This document shows, piece by piece, positions 40,120-46,333 of a stretch of 47,499 nucleotides of DNA. The position numbers were made by a program, and so were the translations under genes. Source of the DNA: Planctomycetota bacterium (lineage in GTDB: Bacteria; Planctomycetota; Phycisphaerae; Tepidisphaerales; Tepidisphaeraceae). Below the pieces are notes generated by a model. It made no database searches. It saw only the letters and a list, made by a program, of their open reading frames with translations, and was not told where the DNA came from. Location: the NCBI GenBank assembly GCA_026693085.1, contig JAPLNB010000146.1, positions 1 to 47,499 of the forward strand, read 5' to 3'. How positions within the stretch are numbered: position 1 is the first letter of the stretch; every line of letters begins with the position of its first letter.

Positions 40120-41517
40120 TCACTCCGCCACCAGGTGCGTCGCCACCGGCGTCCGATACGCCTTCATCGCCGGCACCAACCCGGCAATCACCGCCAACAT
40201 CACCACCACAACCAAGTATAGCCACTCCATCACATCCGTGCCCAGCCACCCGATCCTCTGCCCCACCAGCCGCTCAAGGAAAAACGACCCGCCCGCCCCA
40301 AGCAGATGTCCCACAATCAGCCCCGCCACACCCCCCACCAATCCCACCAACCCCGCCTCCAGACAAATCAACACCAGCACCCGCTGCCGCGTCGCCCCCA
40401 GCGCCCGCAATATCGCAATCTCCCGCAATCTCGCCGATACCGCGTTATAGATGCTCACCAATATCGACACCGCCGCCACCACCGTCACCAGCAGCGACAC
40501 AAACAACAGCAGCCGCGCGCTGCCCTTCAAAAATGTGTCATAAAACTCACGCATCACCACTGCCGGACTCACCGCCATCGCGTGAGGTAGATTGTTGATC
40601 TGCCACGCCAGACTCGAACTCTCAAACCCCCCGCGCGTCCGCACCAGAATCGCCGACACCTTCCACTTCTCCTGCGGCAACTCCAGTTCGATCGTTCCGT
40701 CCGCCTTCAACTCATACGCATGAGGGTGCGCCTCGTGTTCATCCGCACGGGCCGTCGCCGGCCCGGTTGCCGGCCGCGTCGTCCCCGGCGCCTGCCCATG
40801 CTCCAGCTCCGACATCTCCTCCAGCCCCTTCTCATGCTCCCCAACCGCATAGAAAGTGATCAGCGGTATATAAATCGCCCGATCCGCCGCCGTCTGCGTC
40901 GGCTTCAATACCCCCACCACCGTCCACTTCTCTTCATGGATATCCCCCGCCCGCCGCGCATCGGCGATCCCATGCTGCGCCTTGAACGAGCCCCCGTTCC
41001 GCAAATCCGTCTTCGCCGCCACCTCGCTCCCCAGCACCGCCTCGAACTTCTCCGGATGAAACGCCCGCCCTTGCGCAAATTCAAAGCTCCGCCCCAGCCG
41101 ATACTCAAACACCTGCCCCGCCTTAATCCCCTTCCCCTCATGATCCGTCGGAAACACGTTCGGCCCCGTCGCCACCACCCGATACCCGTTGTACTCATCC
41201 CCCACCGCCATCGGCAACGCCCACCACACCATCGTCTGGTCCTTCGCCGCCAACTCCCGATACATCGAATACGGAATATTCCCCGGACTCACATCCAGGT
41301 GATACACCGTATTCAACACCAGTTGCAGCTTCGAAGCCTTCGCCCCCACGATCAGGTCATACCCATAATCGCTCTGCCCGAACAGCTTCTCCCCCTCCCG
41401 CCGAAAGATCATGATCGCCACCGCCAACCCCACCCCCAACATGACCGACAACAACGTCAGCCACGTCGAAAGCGCCCGTTGCCTCATCTGCTTGATGACC
41501 AGTTGCAGTAAGTTCAT
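40120..41517 (-). CDS. ABC exporter permease (MacB/LolC-type)
   Basis: 465 residues: one N-terminal membrane helix ('RALSTWLTLLSVMLGVGLAVAIMIF'), a large periplasmic domain (about residues 40-310), then three C-terminal helices with the FtsX-type 'VSILVSIYNAVSARLREIAILRALGATRQRVLVLICLEAGLVGLVGG'. This is the mechanotransmission ABC layout of MacB/LolCE permeases, which move lipoproteins or other envelope substrates without passing them through the membrane pore. It works with the ATPase encoded just upstream. No Shine-Dalgarno sequence precedes ATG 41517; heptamer-like repeat lies there. Confidence 0.9.
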   Translation of the reverse strand: MNLLQLVIKQMRQRALSTWLTLLSVMLGVGLAVAIMIFRREGEKLFGQSDYGYDLIVGAKASKLQLVLNTVYHLDVSPGNIPYSMYRELAAKDQTMVWWALPMAVGDEYNGYRVVATGPNVFPTDHEGKGIKAGQVFEYRLGRSFEFAQGRAFHPEKFEAVLGSEVAAKTDLRNGGSFKAQHGIADARRAGDIHEEKWTVVGVLKPTQTAADRAIYIPLITFYAVGEHEKGLEEMSELEHGQAPGTTRPATGPATARADEHEAHPHAYELKADGTIELELPQEKWKVSAILVRTRGGFESSSLAWQINNLPHAMAVSPAVVMREFYDTFLKGSARLLLFVSLLVTVVAAVSILVSIYNAVSARLREIAILRALGATRQRVLVLICLEAGLVGLVGGVAGLIVGHLLGAGGSFFLERLVGQRIGWLGTDVMEWLYLVVVVMLAVIAGLVPAMKAYRTPVATHLVAE

Positions 41518-41546
41518 AGTTCGTTGCCCGTTGCTAGGTCAGTTGC
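41518..41546. repeat. 7-nt periodic sequence at the ATPase/permease junction
   Basis: Four degenerate heptamers of the GTTGCCC/GTTGCTA type cover the 16-bp gap and the last codons of the ATPase gene, so its C-terminal residues (PQLT) are partly repeat-encoded. Confidence 0.45.
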
Positions 41547-42304
41547 GGGTGCAGATTCGCAGGTTGCTTCGCCTGGTTGATGTCCGCCAGCCGCAGAACC
41601 TTCCCAAACTGCCCCGTGATCGCCGGATCATGGCTCACCACCAGCAGCATCGCCCCCACTTCTTCGCACAGTCCCCTCACCAATTTCAACACCTGCTGCG
41701 CATTGCCCGCATCCAGCGACCCCGTCGGCTCATCCGCCAGCACCAGCTTCGGCCGATTCGCCAGCGCCCTCGCCACCGCCACTCGCTGCTGCTGCCCCAG
41801 CGACAGCTTCTGGGGCCGGTAATCCAACCGTTGCGACAGCCCCACCTGCTCCAACAAATGCCTCGCCCACTCCCGATCATGTTTCCGCCCGGTAAAACTC
41901 ATCCCCAGCAGCACATTCTCCAACGCCGTAAACCCGCTCAGCAGATGATGCGTCTGAAAAATGTACCCCACATTCCGCCCCCGAAACACATCCCGCGCCG
42001 CCTCGCTCAATTCCGCCAGATTCACCACACCCCCCGGGACCTTGTAGGAAAGCACCCCATCCGCCGGCATCCGCGCTGCCCCGGGCCCGCTCCCTTCCCC
42101 GAAATCATACAAAACACGTCCGCTGTCCGCCGCCAATATCCCCGCAATCAGATGCAGCAGCGTCGTCTTCCCCGAACCGCTCGACCCGATCAACGCCACC
42201 TGCTCCCCACCCCCTATATACAGCGACTCCACATCAATGACCGGCACCACGCTCCCATCCGGCGCCCTGTACTGCTTCTTGAGCTGCTGCAATTCCAATG
42301 ACAT
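41534..42304 (-). CDS. ABC exporter ATPase (LolD/MacB-type)
   Basis: 256 residues from ATG 42304, which has AGGAG upstream; the open frame reaches 42322. Walker A GSSGSGKTT (40-48), 'GYIFQTHHLLSGFTALENV' (Q-loop), signature LSLGQQQRVAVARAL and Walker B LVLADEPTG are intact. Between Walker A and the Q-loop is an insertion of ~25 residues (DFGEGSGPGAARMPADGVLS) compared with LolD. It forms an exporter with the permease encoded 16 bp downstream. Confidence 0.92.
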   Translation of the reverse strand: MSLELQQLKKQYRAPDGSVVPVIDVESLYIGGGEQVALIGSSGSGKTTLLHLIAGILAADSGRVLYDFGEGSGPGAARMPADGVLSYKVPGGVVNLAELSEAARDVFRGRNVGYIFQTHHLLSGFTALENVLLGMSFTGRKHDREWARHLLEQVGLSQRLDYRPQKLSLGQQQRVAVARALANRPKLVLADEPTGSLDAGNAQQVLKLVRGLCEEVGAMLLVVSHDPAITGQFGKVLRLADINQAKQPANLHPQLT

Positions 42305-42419
42305 GCGACTCGCTCCTGGCATTCAGCCAATCCCATTATAAAGCCTCCCGCCCAGAAACACCGGCCCAGACCAACGACAATTGATCCCCCGACAACTTCC
42401 CACCACCCCCGCCAATCCC

Positions 42420-42425
42420 TATACT
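42420..42425 (+). promoter_or_regulatory. Possible -10 box of nuoC
   Basis: TATACT ends 9 bp before the nuoC ATG (42435), and no Shine-Dalgarno sequence is present, so a leaderless or near-leaderless transcript is possible. The -35 region is not convincing. Confidence 0.35.
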
Positions 42426-42434
42426 GCCTCCGCC

Positions 42435-42950
42435 ATGACACCCCAACAGATCGTCGAAGAACTACAGTCCCGGTTCCCCTCTCAGATCATCGAGGCACAT
42501 CCCCAAGCTAAGCATCCCCGCGTCCACCTCGACGCTTCCCACTGGCGACCCGTCGCCGAATATCTCCGAAACGACCCCGCCCTCCAGTTCGACTGGCTGG
42601 CCAACCTCAGTGGCGTCGATTACGTCGCCGATGACAAAATGGCCGTTGTCTACGACCTTTACAGCTTCGAACTCCGCCACACCTTCGCCGTCAAGGCCTT
42701 CTGCCCCCGCGCCAATCCCCACGTCCCCACCGTCTCCAACCTCTGGCACGCCGCCAATTGGCACGAACGCGAAGCCTTCGACTTGTTCGGCATCATCTTC
42801 GACAACCACCCCGACCTCCGCCGCATCCTCTGCCCCGAAGACTGGGTCGGCCATCCCCTCCGCAAGGACTACGTCTTCCCCCGCGAGTACCACGGCATCC
42901 CAGCCTCCGTCGAGCTTGACTGGCAGCAACAGCCAAACTACCCCAAGTAA
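42435..42950 (+). CDS. nuoC: NADH-quinone oxidoreductase subunit C (30 kDa)
   Basis: 171 residues from ATG 42435. 'WLANLSGVDYVADDKMAVVYDLYSFELRHTFAVKAF' and the family signature 'NWHEREAFDLFGIIFDNHPDLRRILCPEDWVGHPLRKDYVFPREYHGI' identify NuoC, a subunit of the peripheral arm of respiratory complex I. Normally nuoD follows directly; here there is only ~1.2 kb of non-coding, repeat-rich DNA. The protein itself looks complete. Either nuo genes are dispersed in this genome or a rearrangement has separated them. Confidence 0.93.
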   Translation: MTPQQIVEELQSRFPSQIIEAHPQAKHPRVHLDASHWRPVAEYLRNDPALQFDWLANLSGVDYVADDKMAVVYDLYSFELRHTFAVKAFCPRANPHVPTVSNLWHAANWHEREAFDLFGIIFDNHPDLRRILCPEDWVGHPLRKDYVFPREYHGIPASVELDWQQQPNYPK

Positions 42951-43143
42951 CCCTCCCAACTCGCGCAAGTGACAGGTAATCCACAGCCGCACCCACCGCC
43001 TTCCCAACAACACATCGTTTCTCTTGCCGAGTCTAAAATTATATAAAACAATCACTTACGCTTATATCAATTCATTCGCACGGCCGCATATAACCTGTCC
43101 GCCGCCGTTCCAGTCAATTGGCCAAAAAAAAACGCTTACGGAC

Positions 43144-43171
43144 TTGAATTTCGGCAGATTACGGGTATTAT
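43144..43171 (+). promoter_or_regulatory. Predicted promoter of the C-loop RNA
   Basis: TTGAAT (43144-43149), 16-bp spacer, TATTAT (43166-43171). The predicted transcript starts near 43178 and no protein gene follows on this strand. Confidence 0.6.
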
Positions 43172-43270
43172 TCTTTGTCAGCAGTGGTGTTCTTCCCTTG
43201 TCGAAGGTGCCAGGGGTAACATTTGAACCGATGATGGTTCCGGTGCTGGTAAAGTGTCGGAGCCTTTTTT

Positions 43271-43330
43271 GTCGGGGGTACTCCCCGAAGAAGGTTCCCC
43301 CCCTCCTTCTTCAACCCCCGACACTTTTTT
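43271..43330 (+). terminator. First terminator in the C-loop RNA
   Basis: A 9-bp base stem (43271-43279 with 43314-43322), a 7-nt bulge, an 8-bp upper stem (43287-43294 with 43305-43312), a C-tract loop, and T6 at 43325-43330. The upstream octamer 43253-43260 can pair with 43318-43325, so the structure may be conditional. Confidence 0.7.
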
Positions 43331-43387
43331 GCCCTGATCCGACCGGGTTCCCCCCGCCCGGTCGACTTCCCCCTAGTTGGGGAATAC

Positions 43388-43423
43388 GAGCCGCGGATCC
43401 CCCCCGTCCGCGGCTCACTTTTT
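43388..43423 (+). terminator. Second terminator in the C-loop RNA
   Basis: GAGCCGCGGA (43388-43397) and TCCGCGGCTC (43407-43416) form a perfect 10-bp stem with loop TCCCCCCCG, followed by T5 at 43419-43423. Confidence 0.75.
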
Positions 43424-43498
43424 GCGCGCTCATCACCATCAAGCACACAACACCCCCAAAGCCAGCAGGGAAAACTCATTTAGGCTTTCTGACAGTAA

Positions 43499-43550
43499 GT
43501 CGGACACTCCTGTCCCACGGTCTTCGGTAGGTCGGACACTCTTGTCCGAC
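43499..43550. repeat. GTCGGACACTCYTGTCC repeats
   Basis: Two direct copies start at 43499 and 43531. The second is a perfect hairpin, GTCGGACA/TGTCCGAC with loop CTCT. As I remember, related words (translated as '..TLLSDT..') recur as interspersed repeats in planctomycete genomes. Confidence 0.65.
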
Positions 43551-43564
43551 ACGGCGGGTCGAGT

Positions 43565-43719
43565 GGCGGGCATACTCGCCTCACCTTTATACACATCTCG
43601 GCACAACGCCCTTGGCGCGGTCGCCAGGCCTGTTGAGCCAACCGAGCTCAAGCGGCGTAACCGCAGCGTCAAAAGCGGTCTGAGAAGATGTGTATAAAGG
43701 TGAGGCATACTCGCCCGCC
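43565..43719. repeat. Inverted arms flanking a direct 8-bp core (MITE-like)
   Basis: Left end: GGCGGG (43565-43570), core CATACTCG (43571-43578), arm CCTCACCTTTATACACATCT (43579-43598). Right end: arm AGATGTGTATAAAGGTGAGG (43686-43705), core CATACTCG (43706-43713), CCCGCC (43714-43719). The arms and outer hexamers are perfect inverted repeats, but the 8-bp core is in the same orientation at both ends. About 87 bp lie between the arms. There is no transposase gene. Confidence 0.75.
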
Positions 43720-43814
43720 CAAGACCAGCCGTTCTGCCAAATGCGTTCCCCCTGCCCAAGCTAGGCCCGCTGTCGTATCGCGGTAGCAATCGACCCGATC
43801 TGTCCCCGCCGCCC

Positions 43815-43836
43815 CGTTTAGCCGCCCCGCGTGCGG
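43815..43836. repeat. Copy of the TTTAGCCGCCCCGC repeat
   Basis: GTTTAGCCGCCCCGC followed by GTGCGG, matching 40085-40105 except for one base. The palindrome is less perfect here. Confidence 0.6.
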
Positions 43837-44027
43837 AGCGCGTTTCCCCGCGTCCGCCCCCCCGCTACACTCGCCTGCGCACCGCGCTAAATAAGTCCGC
43901 GAAAATACGAAAGTGCCCCCTGTCTCGCCTGCCACCGGCTCCTGGTCAGCCAGTGCTGCTTCCACTTTCGATTCATGTTGGCTCTATTCAGCAACCCCGA
44001 GACCTTCCGTATTCCGCCTGCTACTCT

Positions 44028-44048
44028 GTCATTTGTCACTCGTCATTC
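44028..44048. repeat. Heptamer array GTCATTY
   Basis: Three units in register: GTCATTT, GTCACTC, GTCATTC. Confidence 0.6.
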
Positions 44049-44091
44049 GCCGCAGCTCGCCGCAGACGACACCCTGCCACTGACACCTGAC

Positions 44092-44126
44092 AAATAACAA
44101 ATAACCAATAACCAATAACAAATAAC
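44092..44126. repeat. Heptamer array AAATAAC/CAATAAC
   Basis: Five consecutive units, three AAATAAC and two CAATAAC, directly downstream of the TPR gene stop. Confidence 0.75.
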
Positions 44127-44132
44127 CCCATG

Positions 44133-46241
44133 CTACTGGCTCGGCTGCGTCGTCGCCTCCCCAGTCTCAATCTTCACCTCCGCCCCCTGCCGATGCTCCC
44201 GGATCCACTTGCTCAATGGCCCAGACGCCGCGCCAGGCGGCAACTGCGTCCGGAACGTCTTCGTCGCAGCCTTTCCTCCCTCCGCAGACACCGCATTCCG
44301 AAATGCCCCGCTCAACTCGGTCTTGCTTAACGTCGCTGACAGCACATTCCCTTCCTCAAACTGCTTGAGCACATCGCTCAACGCCATCGTCGAAACCGCC
44401 GCCCCACCACCCCCTGTCTGCTCGTCACCCAATGTCCAATGCAACCGCACCAGCCTGTAGAAATCGTCCCTCCCACCCGCCCGCTTCTCCGCCTCATCTA
44501 AATACATCGCCGACGACGATTGGTTCCCCGTGTTGTACGCCAGGTACGCCAGCAAAAACACCGGCCCCGGATCCTTCTCCTGCCGCTTCGCCACGTCCTT
44601 CAAATCCTTGACCAACACCTCCAATCGCTCCTGCCCGATCATCGCCTTCAGGTCATACCGCCCCATCATCAGCGTCGGGTCACGCGTCAACGCCCGCCGC
44701 AGATCCTGCTCCGCTCGCCGATAATATGCCCCCGCCACCTCCGAATGCGCCCGCCCCAGCCACACCAGCGGGTTGTTCGGCGCCACTCGCTCAGCCAGCG
44801 TATACTGGTCCAGGGCAGACAAATATTTGCCCTGTTTCATCAAATCCTCCGCATTCCGCAGCACATTCGACAACCCCTGCGCTTTCACCCCCTCCGCCAG
44901 CGACGTAACCTGCACCGGCTGAGGCTTATTCACCGGCTGCGTCTGCGCACCGCGCATGCCCGTCCTCGGCGGACCCGTCAACAACTCATGCCCGATCTTC
45001 GCATAATCCGGCACGCCCACTCCCCCCCCCGTCGCCCCCTGCCCCGGCAACGTTATCCCCTGCTGCCCAGTAGTCCCCGGACCCGGCTCTGTATCCGTCG
45101 GCACCTTCGCCGCCGCCTTGTCCGCCGCTTCTTTCGCCCGAAGTTGCTTCAGAAAATCACGGTGCCGGTCCTCGTCCGTCTCCAATCGCGACGTGTAATA
45201 TCGGTCCAGACGACGCTGCAACTCCGCATACTGGCTGCTCTGCTGCGTCGGCGGCACCGCAAGCCGATCACCATAGCTCTGATCGAGCCGCACCTGACCC
45301 ACTATTGCAGTACTGCCCACCGATGAATCCAACGCCCGCCCGCTCAGCGATGTGTTCTCCGGCGCATCAAACGGCCGCGGCAGCGGCTTGGCCAGATTCC
45401 CGCTCGTGGATGCCTCGTTCGCACCTCCAGGCCTCTGGCCAGTGGTCCCTTCCCCAGACGACTTGTACAACTCCTCTTGCATCTGCCGAATCGAACGCGG
45501 ATCCATCCGCAGCCGATCCAGCGGGTTCTGCTGCTGCACACTGTTCGGGTTGTTGTTCCCAAAACCCCCGCCAGTCCCACTCAGCGACGCCCAGTCCGGC
45601 AACTGCACCGCATTCCACTGCCGAAACCCCAACAGCGGCGAAGCCGTCAAGAACGTCGGCTGATTCGTCAGCGAGTCGGTCGGACCCTGCAATAGCAGGT
45701 CGCTGCTGCCCGGCGTGTACAGCAACGACGATGTCCCCAACGGCCCCGTCGTCCCATCCAGCAACGACGGACGCACCGCCTGCCCCGCAGCCGTATACGT
45801 ACCCGAAAGACCCCGCTCTGCAAACCCCGGCGGCGGAGGCTCCGCCAGCCGAGCGCTCCCATAAAAACCCTCCCTCTGCCACGCCGCGCGCGGACCCTGG
45901 TACACCCCGCCCGAACCCGCTGAGTCCCGGATAAAGTTGTCAACGTTGCTGCCCGCTACGTTCCCACGGAACTCCCGTGGGTCCGTATACGGCACGCCCC
46001 CCCGAAACCCCTGACCGCCCGTCACGTTCCCCGTAACGATCCGGTTGCCCGTCACCCCGCTGTTCTGTAACTGCGGGCTGTTCGTCTGGTTCACACCCCC
46101 GCTCCCCACCCGCGGATTCGCGTCCAACGCCTGCCCGCTCTGCCCCACCGGATACTGTCCGTAGGCGCGATGCAATGACAACAGCGGCAACGCCCCAATC
46201 GCCGCCACCAATGTCCTCTTAACCAACCATCTCGATTTCAT
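44133..46241 (-). CDS. Exported TPR-containing protein
   Basis: 702 residues with GAGGTG upstream of ATG 46241. A signal peptide (LVKRTLVAAIGALPLLSLHRAYG) is followed by ~430 residues of Gly/Gln/Asn-rich, probably disordered sequence, including a charged helix ('YAELQRRLDRYYTSRLETDEDRHRDFLKQLRAKEAADKAAAK'). The C-terminal part has tetratricopeptide repeats ('AEDLMKQGKYLSALDQYTLAERVAPNNPLVWLGRAHSEVAGAYYRRAEQDLRRALTRDPTLMMGRYDL' and one more after it). A structural or assembly role in the envelope is likely. It lies 92 bp downstream of the TIGR03790-type gene. Confidence 0.78.
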   Translation of the reverse strand: MKSRWLVKRTLVAAIGALPLLSLHRAYGQYPVGQSGQALDANPRVGSGGVNQTNSPQLQNSGVTGNRIVTGNVTGGQGFRGGVPYTDPREFRGNVAGSNVDNFIRDSAGSGGVYQGPRAAWQREGFYGSARLAEPPPPGFAERGLSGTYTAAGQAVRPSLLDGTTGPLGTSSLLYTPGSSDLLLQGPTDSLTNQPTFLTASPLLGFRQWNAVQLPDWASLSGTGGGFGNNNPNSVQQQNPLDRLRMDPRSIRQMQEELYKSSGEGTTGQRPGGANEASTSGNLAKPLPRPFDAPENTSLSGRALDSSVGSTAIVGQVRLDQSYGDRLAVPPTQQSSQYAELQRRLDRYYTSRLETDEDRHRDFLKQLRAKEAADKAAAKVPTDTEPGPGTTGQQGITLPGQGATGGGVGVPDYAKIGHELLTGPPRTGMRGAQTQPVNKPQPVQVTSLAEGVKAQGLSNVLRNAEDLMKQGKYLSALDQYTLAERVAPNNPLVWLGRAHSEVAGAYYRRAEQDLRRALTRDPTLMMGRYDLKAMIGQERLEVLVKDLKDVAKRQEKDPGPVFLLAYLAYNTGNQSSSAMYLDEAEKRAGGRDDFYRLVRLHWTLGDEQTGGGGAAVSTMALSDVLKQFEEGNVLSATLSKTELSGAFRNAVSAEGGKAATKTFRTQLPPGAASGPLSKWIREHRQGAEVKIETGEATTQPSQ

Positions 46242-46267
46242 CGCGCACCTCTTGGTTTGACAATTCC

Positions 46268-46273
46268 ATTATA
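46268..46273 (-). promoter_or_regulatory. Consensus -10 box of the TPR gene
   Basis: TATAAT on the minus strand, 27 bp before the ATG at 46241. The -35 region is not close to consensus. Confidence 0.45.
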
Positions 46274-46333
46274 CCGTCGGCAGAAACGATGTGATCGAAG
46301 AACCCGATCCCCCAGCAAGATTTTTTCGGACCT

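Larger units (their letters stand above)
43178..43425 (+). ncRNA. Predicted structured RNA with three C-tract hairpin loops
   Basis: Successive hairpins on the plus strand: TGCCAG/CTGGTA (43208-43251) enclosing GAACC/GGTTC (43225-43240); a compound stem GTCGGGGGT/ACCCCCGAC (43271-43322) topped by GAAGAAGG/CCTTCTTC with loop TTCCCCCCCT; GACCGGG/CCCGGTC (43341-43363) with loop TTCCCCCCG; TTCCCC/GGGGAA (43367-43384); and a 10-bp stem (43388-43416) with loop TCCCCCCCG. Two of them are followed by T6 and T5 runs, giving possible ends near 43330 and 43423. AGTGTCGG (43253-43260) can pair with CCGACACT (43318-43325), which competes with the base of the first terminator stem. No frame of credible protein is present. 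C-rich loops are known in some sRNAs that target G-rich ribosome sites; that comparison is inference. Confidence 0.55.
42951..44132. other. 1.2-kb gene-free, structure-rich region
   Basis: No credible protein gene. In order: an AT-rich stretch (43030-43130, with a run of nine A), a promoter (43144-43171), a predicted RNA with C-loop hairpins (43178-43425), an interspersed repeat with GTCGGACA hairpins (43499-43550), inverted arms around a direct 8-bp core (43565-43719), a copy of the TTTAGCCGCCCCGC repeat (43815-43836), and heptamer arrays (44028-44048, 44092-44126). The open frames seen here are translations of these repeats. Confidence 0.7.

Noticed and set aside
43439..43789. 116-codon open frame on the minus strand
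   Set aside because: It is the translation of interspersed repeats and the inverted-arm element, without a ribosome site.
44028..44126. CRISPR array
   Set aside because: The units are 7 nt long, contiguous and without spacers.
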